NCBI RefSeq assembly: GCF_022201045.2
Contig: NC_068564.1
Span: forward strand, 2,790,001-2,854,000
DNA: 64,000 nucleotides
Direction of reading: 5' to 3'
Source: Citrus sinensis
Taxonomy: Eukaryota > Streptophyta > Magnoliopsida > Sapindales > Rutaceae
A model generated the notes under the pieces. It did no database searches. It worked only from the letters and a program-made list of their open reading frames with translations, and had not been told where the DNA came from. The translations under genes and the position numbers were made by a program. Of this stretch, positions 1 through 11,649 are shown one piece after another. The first letter of the stretch is position 1. Each line of letters opens with the position of its first letter.

Positions 1-983
1 AACGACGTCGTTTACGACTAACAATCTAAGACCTGACTTCGAATCCGATTCGGATCCAATCCGCAAATCCGATCAAATTGCACAATTAAAAAAATTAAAA
101 TATAAATACAAATAATATTTACTGTTTAAGTTGCATATATTTTATTTTATTTATGAAAATAATTCAGTTTGTTTTGCAATCTTTTTTTTTTGTCATTTAG
201 TTAGGGTAAAATAGTCATTTTTTATTTAGGGGTAAAATTATTATTTTAATAATATTGTGTTAATTTCTTTAAAATAGTTAAGATGGTAGTGGACAACTGA
301 AACACTTTATAATTTTAGGTGAAAATTAACCCAAAAAAAATAAAATTTATGTATTTTTTAAAAAATTTAAAAAATTATATGGTTAGTGGATAATTATCTT
401 TTTTTTTAAGATAAATAAAAAGAAAAAAGAAAAAGTCCTAACTTTCACTCTCCAAACGCGGTTTGAGCTGAGATTCGATTTTCACATTGTCAGTTGTGAT
501 AGCTTTTGTCCGTACTCTGAGGATGTTGACTCTCTCACTTTCCTCACCAACTTCCTTCTTCAGTTACTTCCAACTGTCGATTCACTTGACTGTTACACAT
601 ACAACTTACTAAAAGGAAAAAATAAATAAAGAATAAGTCACCGGGTGGTCGAATTGCCACGTTTCCACGCGAAACCGCGGGAAAAACTACAGCCTGTTTT
701 GTGTATGAGGCGAGGCGGTTGGGGATTGGGGGCGGGGAACCTAACTGTCAACCCGTGTTTTGGACATCGTGTGACGTCACTTCGAAAAGGCTTCTCGTTG
801 TCTTCTCTCGCCACGTCAGCCTCCAACCCCGTCTGTTCTTCATACTGCCGAGATCTTCCAGGAACTACTACTTCTAGAACAATCAAATCCTTCCCCATCC
901 ACCGAACTTAAATATATATATTTTTTAATTGAAAATTTTAACTGGTAATTGTTTTTTGGACCTGTCTATGGTACAGATTCTGT

Positions 984-1043
984 AACAAACATATCCCATC
1001 ATCCCACCATCCGAACAAACATCTCCCGTCATCCCACCATCCG
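984..1043 (+). repeat. Two tandem copies of a 30-bp unit
   Basis: The unit at 984-1013 is repeated immediately at 1014-1043 with two substitutions. It includes the string ATCCCACCATCCG. It lies about 600 bp upstream of the CBF/DREB1 start codon. Nearby, a TACAGATTCTGTAA-type palindrome also occurs twice, around 971 and 1113. Confidence 0.75.
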
Positions 1044-1323
1044 ATTGTCTATTATTTAGTTTCTCACTCCACATTCAACCACATCCAACGGCTGATGCTG
1101 CAGTCTGTAGCTTACAGATTCTGTAAGCTAGTCAAGTCTTTGTTTTTTTAATTTTTAGTCGAAATTATCAACGTGCGTGTATTTATTACATGATCTCATA
1201 ATTAACAGCTAAACGGATAATATAAAATTGAGACTGAAGTTTGACTCTGACTCTGACAAGTACGGGTTCATTCCCTTAATAAAATAGAGTTAAAAATATC
1301 AGGGGAAAAAAATCTTCATTTAA

Positions 1324-1329
1324 CACGTG
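1324..1329. promoter_or_regulatory. ABRE/G-box core (CACGTG) upstream of the CBF/DREB1 gene
   Basis: The context ACACGTGTC matches the abscisic-acid response element/G-box recognised by bZIP and bHLH proteins. It sits about 295 bp upstream of the start codon. Such motifs occur by chance, so the regulatory role is inferred from position and from the stress-related family of the downstream gene. Confidence 0.35.
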
Positions 1330-1621
1330 TCAAACAATGAAGCACTCACAACTTGTCTAAACACAGCTGGTAGCGAGCTCAGGTCCCACTTTCGAACATC
1401 GTAGTATGTAAAATCCGTGGATTCATTTCCAGCTGTCTCCTTATCATCTCCGTGTTCGCGTTTCTGAAATGCAAAGCCACCTATTAGAAATTTATAATCT
1501 TCCTTTCAAATTTAAAGGTCCATTCCAGTCTTAACTTTTATCTAAAAGATTTCACACACACAGCCAGTTAAGAGACATTTAGTCACTTCAGGCACTGAAC
1601 TTATTATTATACCTGGATTGG

Positions 1622-2266
1622 ATGGATTCTCTATCAAGCTGGTCATCGCCAGAGTCACGTGTGGGGAATTTTTCGGACGAGGACGTGGTGTTGTTGGCGT
1701 CGAGCAATCCAAAAAAGCGGGCGGGGAGGAAGAAGTTTCGGGAGACCCGGCATCCGGTGTATCGGGGAGTGAGGAGGAGGGATTCGGGCAAGTGGGTTTG
1801 TGAAGTGAGGGAGCCGAACAAGAAGTCGAGGATTTGGCTGGGGACATTTCCCACCGCCGAAATGGCGGCGCGGGCTCATGACGTGGCGGCGATTGCTTTG
1901 AGGGGGAGGTTGGCTTGTTTGAACTTCGCTGACTCTTCTTGGCGGCTGCCGTTGCCGGCTTCCACTGACCCCAAGGATATTCAGAAGGCCGCTGCGGAGG
2001 CGGCCGAGGCGTTCCGGCCCGAGAAGGATTTGAGGAGGGGGGATGACAAGATGGACGAGGAAGAAGCAGCGGAGAGGACGACAATGTCGGATGATGTGTT
2101 TTTTATGGACGAAGAAGCGGTTTTTGGGATGCCCAGATTGTTGACGAACATGGCCGAAGGGATGCTGTTGCCACCACCACCACCACCTCAGTCTAATTGT
2201 GGAGGGTATGAGGAGGATGACGTGGAAAGTAATGCTGACGTGTCCTTATGGAGTTATTCTGTTTAA
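1622..2266 (+). CDS. DREB1/CBF: CBF/DREB1-type AP2/ERF transcription factor
   Basis: This single-exon gene encodes 214 residues. An AP2/ERF DNA-binding domain spans about residues 46-104 (YRGVR, the [19 protein letters not shown] core, [15 protein letters not shown]). It is flanked on both sides by the CBF hallmarks: a [20 protein letters not shown] nuclear localisation signature at about 30-45 and a DSSWR motif (usually DSAWR) at about 104-108. The acidic C-terminus ends in LWSYSV, like the LWSY motif of this family. Members bind CRT/DRE (CCGAC) elements and activate cold and dehydration genes in the nucleus. The length is typical. The first ATG gives the usual N-terminus. One of the usual RGRSACLNF residues is Leu (RGRLACLNF). 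The C-terminal half is rich in Asp, Glu and Met, plus a short proline run. No intron is needed, as expected for CBFs. Confidence 0.96.
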   Translation: MDSLSSWSSPESRVGNFSDEDVVLLASSNPKKRAGRKKFRETRHPVYRGVRRRDSGKWVCEVREPNKKSRIWLGTFPTAEMAARAHDVAAIALRGRLACLNFADSSWRLPLPASTDPKDIQKAAAEAAEAFRPEKDLRRGDDKMDEEEAAERTTMSDDVFFMDEEAVFGMPRLLTNMAEGMLLPPPPPPQSNCGGYEEDDVESNADVSLWSYSV

Positions 2267-3242
2267 ATTAAGAGTGCGGTTAAATATCAAGAAGAACGAG
2301 AAAAAGACAAGAGAAATTATAGTTCAAGTTGTCGTTTTGTTTCCTCACTCTCTTCTTTCAGCACATGCTTCATTCTCTCATTTTTTTTCTCGTTCTTCTT
2401 TATACTTATCATTTCCCTTAAATTAATTAGTTTAGAAGTTTTAGTGAAGCAGTAATCAAACGGGCTCTGCTTTATTAGATTCTTTTTGGATTTATATTGG
2501 TGGTGGCAATAGGGATACACAATTGTGGCTCCGTACTTATTTTTTTAACTAGTACATGGGAGTGAGTGTAATGTTATATAATTGCTTAATTATATGGGCA
2601 AAAATGCCCATGTGAAAAGTAAAAAGAGTATAAAGTTCGTTTGTTGACAACAACCAACCATTTTCGCGACTCAATTGGTTATGGTGTATGGACATTATCG
2701 GGTGCAAATCATATCTTGAAATAAATGAGAAAACTGCGAAGCCTTGAAATTGATTTATTACAAAGGGCCTACCAATTACGTGCTCCTTTTACCTTCCTTT
2801 TTAAGCTTCTTTCGAAGAAAAATGGGTAATTATTAGTGAGGTGCTAGTGGGGTCTCAGGCTGTCACCATTGTCCCGGACTCTGTTCTGTGGCTGGAAGGT
2901 TACCCTCCCTCCTTAAAATGTGTCATTTTTCTAACGAGTACGATTTTTTTTTTAATGATAAAAGCCCAAATCTGACAAGATTTGAAACAACCCAAATGTG
3001 AAAAGCAATAGGCCCATGGAACTTCCTTGGTTCTGTTATCCGAATAAGTGTTTGTTTAATATGATTTATATAATAGTTATAAGTGTTTATTTAATTACAT
3101 AAATTTTTTTTATTAGAAATTTTAAAGATTAAATAAATTATTTTACCTCTTTTTTAACAAAAGTTTAAATTTTAAACTTTTAAAAATAGAGGTTGAAATA
3201 CTTTTTTAAAATGTTAAAATATCCAAAATATTATTTGCTTAT
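2267..3242. other. 3' flank of the CBF gene and AT-rich intergenic DNA
   Basis: The first few hundred bases are probably the 3'UTR of the CBF gene, with several T-rich stretches. The rest is AT-rich with no supported coding region. Short open frames near 2317-2520 are low complexity. Confidence 0.5.
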
Positions 3243-3653
3243 GAGTTATTTTCATCCAACCCCCAAATGTTTCAACAATTTTCGCAGTTCCCCCATTCTG
3301 TTCATTTGACAGTTATTTTTAATGGAGTTGTTTGAAATTTAGTTAAATATAAAAAATGCCCCTTATCTTGAATTTAAAAGGATTAAATGACATAAACTGC
3401 TAATCCAATAATTGATATTTACATTAAAAACTCTTAATTAAATGCAATTATCCAATAATCTCATCAATTAACTTATCAAATAAATTTAATTTATCATCGT
3501 CAAATAATATTTAGGACATGAAATTTTGAATTTGCCCTTTGACCATTAGAATAAACGGTCAAATTAACGGATTTAGATCCCCACTAACAAGTCAAAACAT
3601 TTGGGGGTGTGGTGGAAAATGTCAAAACATCTAGGGATAGGGCAGAATTAACC
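3243..3653. mobile_element. Small non-autonomous TIR element (Mutator-like MITE)
   Basis: The ends form imperfect terminal inverted repeats. The left starts around GAGTTATTTTCATCC and runs into ACCCCCAAATGTTT. The right ends ...GGGCAGAATTAACC and holds AAACATTTGGGGGT in opposite orientation. The flanks carry a 10-bp duplication with one mismatch: ATTTGCTTAT at 3233-3242 and ATTTACTTAT at 3654-3663. A 9-10 bp target duplication and long degenerate TIRs suggest a Mutator-superfamily MITE. It has no coding capacity. Confidence 0.6.
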
Positions 3654-4523
3654 ATTTACTTATTTCGCAATTTTATTTCATTTTTTTTCATGACATTACT
3701 TCAAAAAATTAACCTATTAAAATAATTTTATAATTTTTGTCAAATCTCTTATTGACAACTAAATAACTATAATTTTTTTATAGTAAAAACTCAACTAATA
3801 AAAACTCTAATTAAATGAACAATATCTAAAAAGTTATTGCAAATGGAGGTTAAAGGGAATTACCCAAGAACCAAGCATCGAAGGCCCATAAAGGAGCCAT
3901 CTACAACGGCCAGCGTTCGCGCCAAGCAGGCTACTTGCGTGGATTCTCTTATTGCACATTGTTCTTCTACTTCTGTAAGAATATTGAGAAATGAGAATAG
4001 AAGGAATGAAGGATTCACACTTCGATATAAATATAGTGGCTTTTCTGTTTTGTAGTTTCTTAGACCAAGTTAAAACCAAAAACCAGGCCGCAACCTTTTC
4101 CATGGGAAAAAGACTGAGACGCTGATCCATCTCACCGCACAAAATCCCGCATCCATTACCTTGAACAAGATAGAAAACAGCGAACCACCGTGCTAATGGA
4201 AAATAATAATGAATTTACAGCAAAGTTAAGATACTTTAATTTCGTGTGACTTCCGCCTACCGAACTAACTAATTGGGTAGGGGAAAAATGCCAACATGAA
4301 GATCTAAGAATTTGATTTCTGTTACAAGAACATATCTCATAGACTCCAAGAAAAATGACGTGCCATGAAAAACAAAAATTTTGAAACAACAGGACCTGCC
4401 AGGTTGAGCAGTCTGGAAAATATAGAAATCAGGGGATAAGAGAATACATTCTGATGTTGAATAGCTGGCGAGCATGGTACAATCGGCTGGAAATGATTGG
4501 TGCATGTATTGATTGAAGAAATT
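3654..4523. other. Intergenic DNA and probable 3'UTR of the minus-strand PGAP3-like gene
   Basis: About 3660-3830 is AT-rich. From about 4140 to 4523 the composition looks like the transcribed 3'UTR of the gene that ends at 4524. No coding region is supported on either strand. Confidence 0.45.
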
Positions 4524-7500
4524 TCACTTTGGTTTTTTCAGGAGAGCAGTTGTCCTGAACTCACTGTCATCTCTGATAAAGCTCCACCAAAGATATGTTA
4601 GAGGAATATTAGCAGCATGATATAAAGCATGAGCATCCACAAAACCCCGGTAGGGTGGGAAATCATATATCTGCAAAAGCATGGCTAAGCCTTCTCCAAC
4701 AACCACCAACCACAGCTTCCAGCGTGATGGGTGGCGAGTAACACCAGCCCAAATTGCCCAAATGAGAAGTTGAGCTACGCCCATTGCTAGACATACTTTC
4801 ATGTTTAGGCCTGCAATATGATTGACTACAGTAAAAACAGAACCCAAGAAACAGAGATATTAACATGATGAGCCAAATTCTGAATTGACACGATTTTTTT
4901 CCCATCCTTTTCTCTTTGTTTTTGTCAATTCACAGTCTTTTCAGATTATATTTCCAAGGGTGTGGTGATATCAAAAATAGGTTTGCACCACATTTCCAAG
5001 TATTTGTCTTGCATAATTAACACTAAGTCTACTAAGGAAGTTGAAATAATGAGTGGCATGACAGCAAAAGCCAGAATCAAACTCACAAATGCACTACAGG
5101 TATTACTTGGACCACCCGTGCGCCGGGGTGGGGGGGGTGGGGGGTGTTAAAGTAAATAAATCCAAGAGTGAAGTTTAACAAAAATGCAAAAGGATAAAAA
5201 AAGCCATGTAAATAGAAATTTTGCAGAGAACGGACCAGACATAGGAGTAAACAAAATTTGATGGTTGATTACAAATGGTTGAGAAAAGGTTATAGTAATA
5301 GCATGTGAACAAAGCAGATGAGAAACGACGCTATTGTCATAGGATTATCAACGTGGACATACCATATATAGTGTTCCTTGTCCAGACAAGTGTTATTGAA
5401 ATGAATTACCATGATCAATTCTAAATTGAGATGTGTTCTCATGCATTGCAAGTCAAACTCATTAAAAGAAATGAATTACCATGATCAAGTTTATAGAAAT
5501 TCAGGTACAAGATGTGAGTTGTCACAAATGCAATCAATGGAGCAGCAACCATGACCCTAGCAGCCTCGTCTCTGACGCTGAAAGCTCGCAGAATTGCTAG
5601 AATGAAATTAAAACCAAGTAATGCTACAGCAGAAGAACAATCGAGCTTCTCTGTCAATTCAACATCTCTGCAATCAAATTAGAAAACAGCAACGTCAGAT
5701 GGGGCTAAGCAAGCGACAATGTGGCACAAAGAACTACAAAAATAAAATACGAAAAGAGACATTCAGATAATCATTTTACTTGATAAGATTTATGGAAAAG
5801 ATATTAGAGGTAGCTCATTTCCCTCTGGTACAATAATGCAAGGTTTTACCATGAAGGAAAACAATTTTTTTTCCAGCTTCTCAAAAATGTTTCAGAAAGC
5901 ACTGAGAGAAGGATCAGATGCAGTGAGAAGAATAAAACACATTTCCAAACAATATTTGCTGCATGAATAAAGTTCTCACTTTTTTCAAGAAAATGAATAG
6001 GCTCATTATCAAACTGTAAATTAGTAGATTATGAAGTGTTGCTGTTGGGCAGAAAACTAAAGCCCACTTATAGAGCTATTCTCTAGATATACTACCACAG
6101 AGCAAAATATTTTGTTGCAGATCTAAAGGTACATATAGAAGAGGACTGCTTACCGACTGTGGAAAACAGCACTCCAGAACCAGGAGTTCATTGCTAGGAT
6201 GCCATAGATGTGCCATAAACCAGTATATTCGTAATAAGTTTTCTTATCTGGTCTCAAAGGCAACTTATAGTACAGAAGGATGAAGAAGGACATCCACCCA
6301 TGAAATTGTATGGAAAGATTGAGTGCAGAGAGAGCAACAGCAACGGGTTCCTGGAAACATGAATAACATTTGAACAGGCAGAGCAGATAGGTGACTAAAT
6401 CAGCCTAACAAGTAATAACATTTACAGATAAAACGTGCCCCAGAAAATTATGCAACAACCTGAATTCCGTAAACACGGCGGAATGGCCATTTCCCATGAT
6501 ACTTGACAGGCTTGTCACCAACTTTTTCTCTCTCCCCTTCCCTAGCAAGCATACAGTGATATCGACAGTCACTGCTGCAATCCCATTGTTTCCACCGGAG
6601 ATAGAGTGGTTCTTGCAGATACCATGGCCCATCAATAGGTTTTCCATCAGATGAAAAGTTACAGTGTTGGAAGCATTTGTCCCCCACGCATCCAGTTTTC
6701 TCACACTGCTCCACACAACCCCTGCAAATCAATAAGTAAAATAAAGAATAACGTCCCACAAGCAAAAAACATGCACACGAAGTATAGACTAATGGAATTT
6801 TTTTAGCATGAGACAATTCCCAGGTTTAGTTAATCCCCCATCAGAACCAAAAGTCTATGTCAATCAACAGTAAGATTAAAAGTACAAAAAATCACAATAG
6901 CATAAACAGATGTAGCACGATGAATTTGTGTGAAATTTGCTTGGGAAATAAAAACGTAAGAATAAAATACTTAAAATCAAATAAATGGTAACACGTTCAA
7001 AGTGTCCCAAGAAATGGGGGACTCCAAGGCTTTAAAACCACAATCTTGACTGGCCTAACTTTGTTTTTTAAAAGGTAAAAGTGGCCTTAAGGCTGAAGAT
7101 AACAACTCAGTTTTAGAATCAGAACATCAAATTAAGTCTTCAGCATAATCAACATTTTGTTTCACAGATCCTCAGATAACGGCAAGAGGCAGATGTGATC
7201 AAGCTAGCATCAGCAAAAGTCAAAACCGCAACTCCATAGGCAAGCTTCAATCATCAAACATCAAGGGCCGAATTAATCTTCCAATTTTAAACACCATGCC
7301 AAACTTTAAGTCGAAACTAAATGCATTCTGTGCTGCCAATCTTAGTCAAAACTACTAACAGGACAGCGAATCACTTAACAATAAACGAGTCTTCAGGTTC
7401 CAAAAGTGCTTTCAGCATCCATTGGACCAATCAAAAGTGCTTTTGGAAATCACTTTACTCAAAAGCACTTTCCACAAATAATATTCTCCACGTAGCAGAA

Positions 7501-7754
7501 AATAAATTTCTCCTCTAGTAAATTTGAAATCTAAAGCTTACCTCAAACATAACCCTAGCTCGTCAATACAACGGTGCTAGTACTTCATAATAAAAATAAT
7601 GGAAAAAGAAAATGAAAAACATTATTAGTGCAAAAAGTATACTAATTGAAAATCTGTACTTGTAAATCGGATCAGCGTCACCGTCGCTTGCGTAGAGAGC
7701 TGGAAGCGTACATGAAATTAAAAGAAAGAGAGCAATTAAGTGACTGTGAGCCAT
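4524..7754 (-). CDS. PGAP3/PER1-like GPI-anchor remodelling protein, five exons
   Basis: Exons on the minus strand: 7754-7660, 6721-6460, 6350-6154, 5667-5480 and 4810-4524. All junctions are GT-AG and join in frame to 342 residues, the usual length for plant Per1-like proteins. The N-terminus is a signal peptide (about residues 1-22, hydrophobic LIALFLLISC). A Cys-rich lumenal domain follows in exon 2 (CVEQCEKTGC, CFQHCNF, CSSDCRYHCM). The rest holds several membrane segments carrying the family's polar residues: FHGWMS, FHSRDVELTEKLD, and DAHALYHA near the C-terminus. Family members act in the ER/Golgi to remove a fatty acid from GPI-anchored proteins before lipid remodelling, and belong to the CREST hydrolase superfamily. 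Intron 4 contains a G/C-rich homopolymer tract at 5124-5145. Nothing suggests it is broken. Confidence 0.93.
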
Positions 7755-8134
7755 CTGAATCGTGTAAAGTGGAAGTCAACAGAGGAACGTTTTAAGAGAT
7801 TTTCTACATAATCGACGCTCCGGTGATTTGAGTTTTGTTACAAGAGCGAGTGAGGAGTTGAGTTGTTGGAATTTAGACTCGGTGGGAGAGAGAAGAGAAA
7901 AGGAGCGAGTCGAGACGGTCTGAGTGAAGGGAGAAACTTTAGACTCGAGTCGAGATGGATGAATCGCGAGTGTGATGGACAGGGCGGAGACCCGAATGGC
8001 AGAATCTCGTGAAGAGGTGATCGCTGAAACGATTCACGAGAAGACACGTGGATGTGAAGATGCTGGATGTGGTTTTACCAATTTGGCCTTCATAGCAGTC
8101 TTTCGCGGCTTTGCGCTTCTATTCAAGAAAAAAA
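7755..8134. other. 5' flank of the PGAP3-like gene
   Basis: This probably contains the promoter and 5'UTR of the minus-strand gene that starts at 7754. Short open frames on both strands (around 7838-8190) show no recognisable domain. Confidence 0.45.
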
Positions 8135-9598
8135 GGGAAATTTGTAACAATAGCCATAAAACTTTTGTGTTTTTCAGTTTTAACTCTTAAAATTTTTTCT
8201 ATCATAACTAGTCAAATACCTTATTTTTAGACTAGATTACCCTCATCACTTTCATCAAATTTACAAATATATGCCACTTTTTCAATTTCAGCACAACTAA
8301 ATACGGATCTTCCTCAATAACTTAACAAACCTTCATCACACTCAACAAACTTCACCATTCTCAATAAATCAACAAATTCCATCAAACAAACATTACATAA
8401 TTGAAGATATAATCATCAATTGGAGAGCTTATTAAAATTAGTTTATTCTTTTACACAATGAAAACATTTAATCTATTAATTTTATCAATTAAGTTTGAAA
8501 TAAAATTGGGTTTTGTTGCAAATGTTGTTATTTTTCATTCACAAAACAATGTGATTTGTTAAAGTGCTTAATTTGAGTTGAGAAATGAAGAAAAATCATT
8601 GAAAATACAGAAAAATTGGGCAAAAACGAAGTCTAGAATAAGTGAGACAGGCAGTAGGACAGGTGCCTATCGCACATAAACCCACAAATGTTATGGAGTA
8701 TATGATTTTAGATTTGATTTGTCTTATCGTAAGTTTCGAAACGGTATATTATAATCCCAAAACGGACACATGTAACCCAAGTTATGACTTTCGAAACATA
8801 TCTGAAATTTAGTGAGACAAGCACATGTCCCACTGATTGTCTCACTAAATTTAGTGAGACATGTGCCACTGATTGTCTCACTAAATTTAGTGAGACGTGT
8901 GCATGTCTCACTAAATTTTAGATATGTTTCGAAAGCTATAACTTAAGATACATGTATTTGTTTTAGGTGTATAATATACTGTTTCAAAGCTTACAACGAG
9001 ACAAATCATATACTCCATAAAATCTGTGGGTTTATGTGCGATAGACTGCGTTTATGTGCTGCAGGCACATGTCCCACTGCCTGTCTCACTTGTTCTGGAC
9101 TTCATTTTTTGCCCGATTTTTCTGTGTTTTCAATGATTTTTCTTCATTTTTCAACTCAAACTAAGTACTTTAACAAATCACATTGTTTTATGAATGAAAA
9201 ATAACAACATTTATAATAAAACCTACTTTAATTTCGAACTTAGTTGATAAAATCAATAGATTAAAGGTTTTCATTGTGTAAAAGTATAAACTAATTTTAA
9301 GAAACTCTCCAATTAATGATTATATCTTCAATTATGCAATGTTTGTTTGATGAAATTTGTTGATTTATTGAGAGTGATGAAATTTGTTGAGAGTGATGAA
9401 GGTTTGTTAAGTTGTTGAGGAAGATTCGTATTTAGTTGTGTTGGAATTAAAAAAGTGGCATGCCTTTGTAAATTTAATGAAAGCGACGAGAGTAATCTAG
9501 TCTAAAAATAAGGTGTTTGACTAATTATGATAGAAAAAATTTTAAAAGATTAAAATTAAAAAATATAAAAAATTTATGGCCATTTTTATAAATTTCCC
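8135..9598. mobile_element. 1.46-kb foldback element, one long inverted repeat
   Basis: The left end GGGAAATTTGTAACAATAGC reappears inverted at the right end (...TATAAATTTCCC). Inverted homology can be followed almost continuously inward. For example, AACTTAACAAACCTTCATCA near 8320 pairs with the complementary strand near 9400. The centre, about 8815-8925, is made of repeated AATTTAGTGAGAC/GTCTCACTAAATT palindromes. Arms are about 0.7 kb. Flanks are A-rich and could be a degenerate 9-bp duplication (8126-8134 and 9599-9607). No transposase frame is present. The GGGAAATTT terminus and long TIR fit a non-autonomous Mutator-like foldback element; that class is inferred. Confidence 0.75.
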
Positions 9599-11649
9599 GT
9601 AAAAAAATTACTTCAATGGTTCAATTCAGTTGTTGCGGACTTGTGGTTCATGCCAAAATTCTATGTCTAGTGACTCTTTAAAGAAAAAGGGTGGGAGACA
9701 AAATGGAATATGACATAAGTTAAATATGTTTTTTCAGTATAAAAATTAGCCGAAAATTAGGGACAACTTATAAAAGAATAATTTAATAGTTAAAATGTGT
9801 TTTTCTAACCAAAAAGTGACTCCATAATTTGTCACACTATCAACCAACAATCAATAGGCATTGGCAATGCTCAATTGACATGTTGAGCATCTGCCTGTTT
9901 TTCTTCTTAATTTATAAAATAGCGAAATAGATCTTGCCCAGGGCTGACGAAAATTTTTAATTGGCTCAGAACTTAAAAGTAAAAAAATTAAATTTAGCTT
10001 AATAGGAAAATAAGTCTTGCTTCGATTTTCTTTCGAGTGGTGATATTAACCCTCTATTTTATCTCATCAGTCTCTATTAATTAATTTTATATTAACATCT
10101 AGATAGTCGTTGTATAAAATTACTCAAAAGGTTAAAAAACTTTTAAGTATATTCATGATAATTAACTTTTATTAGTATTTAATTTACATAATCTAATTTT
10201 GTAAACACTAATTCCTCTTAACTTAATCTCTGCTCAAAATTTTATATTCTACTATTTTAATTAATTATTTTTTTTAAATTTTAATTCTTAATTGAAAATA
10301 TAAAGTGAAAATTGTATGCATCCTTGTCTCTTTACAACTACCAAATTTCCAGTCACTAGCCGCAAATTCCAGCCGACCCCCAAGCACCAGCTACTGCACA
10401 CAGTGGCCGTCTCTGACGCATCACACTGCTTTCGCCATCGCCGGCCACCCTGCCAAATTGCAGCACCGTCTGTCCTCTGTCGAGAGACCTTCCAATAATC
10501 TTTGATTGATCAAGAAGACAGTAAGAGAATTTGAAATAGAACCTAAGTTCAGTTATTTATGTTGGTTCTCCTTTTTTTCACATGTTTCAAACGCTCGTAA
10601 GCCGTTTGATAATATGCCTGACCCACTGTTCCGTTAAGTTTGATAATCCAATTCTTAACTGCCCATAAGTTGTTTGATATCAAATTTTAATGTAGCTTTA
10701 TCCTTCTAAATCTTTCTACTTATTGGTATGCTTGTCATATTGTTTATTACTTCACTTATTCATTGTTTTAATATATTTTGCGTGTATGTATTTTATGATA
10801 AGGGGACATTGCTATGCTACTCCAGTACAGAAACTCGTTGACATCATACCATTAAAACCTAAATTAAGTCCACAAGAACATAACTCTGCAACTAAAGCCA
10901 TTATGTTCCTCCTAGAATACAACTGCTCCTCATGTTGAGCCTCGTTGACAAGTCAATATCCCTTTGTTAGCATCATAGTGGCCATCTAAAATAGCGAGTT
11001 ATCTGACTCAGACCTTTGGCGTAATAGATGTTCACCAGTTCAAGCATAATGAAAGTGAGTATTGATGACACTCTCCTATTAGATGGATGTAGAAAAAGGA
11101 AGCAGGAGCACTTAACATTTTCATGAAGCTTGCCTGGCACAACACCTGTAGGAAGAGAAATGGTGAAGGCATTTGGCAGGATGCTAGATGCTTGTAGAAG
11201 ATATACGAGTATGCAACTGCTTTGAGCATGGGATGATATACCTGTTATTCTAATTTATTGTTTTTTGGTTTTCCCGAACATATTTTTTGCAACATAAGTT
11301 GTAAAATTAATGAAATGGATAAGCAATGTCCTCTGGTTCTAATACAATCTTAAGTCATGATTTTCCATCGAAATAGTTGAGATATTGCCATCCCCTTTTT
11401 CTCTGCCAACTTTATGTTTTGGGAAGAAGAAGGAAAAGAATAAAGAAAACTACGAGTGTTGAGATCAATTTAATTTTTAACAACTTTTGCTTATTAAGGG
11501 GTAGATTTTCAGTTATAACATTTATGAGAACTTGTAATACCTATTTATCTCATTTTGCTATCATTTGTGCAGGATCTGTTGATACTACAGCGATTGAACA
11601 TTTGAGTTGAGCTATTACCTTCAGTCACTTCTTCATTATTGTTCAGATA
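9599..11649. other. Intergenic region and probable 5'UTR of the ataxin-10 homologue
   Basis: About 9600-10300 is AT-rich with no supported feature. A GC-richer patch at about 10310-10500 and the acceptor-like GTGCAG at 11567-11572 suggest one or more non-coding 5' exons of the downstream gene, but I cannot fix their borders. No coding gene is supported. Confidence 0.4.

Larger units (their letters stand above)
1..1621. other. Upstream intergenic region of the CBF/DREB1 gene
   Basis: No gene is supported here. The first 430 bases are AT-rich. About 640-900 is more GC-rich and has short open frames on both strands, but none shows a recognisable domain. Positions 984-1043 hold a 30-bp tandem repeat. 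An ABRE/G-box core lies at 1324-1329. The last few hundred bases probably contain the promoter and 5'UTR of the downstream gene. Confidence 0.6.

Noticed and set aside
1542..2084. 180-codon open frame on the minus strand opposite the CBF gene
   Set aside because: Pro/Ser-rich composition is the antisense shadow of the AP2 coding sequence; no domain.
7972..8190. Short plus-strand frame upstream of the PGAP3-like gene
   Set aside because: No domain, and it enters the foldback element; better explained as leader or spacer.
10305..10505. Two overlapping short frames in a GC-richer patch
   Set aside because: No recognisable protein; more likely a non-coding leader exon or chance.
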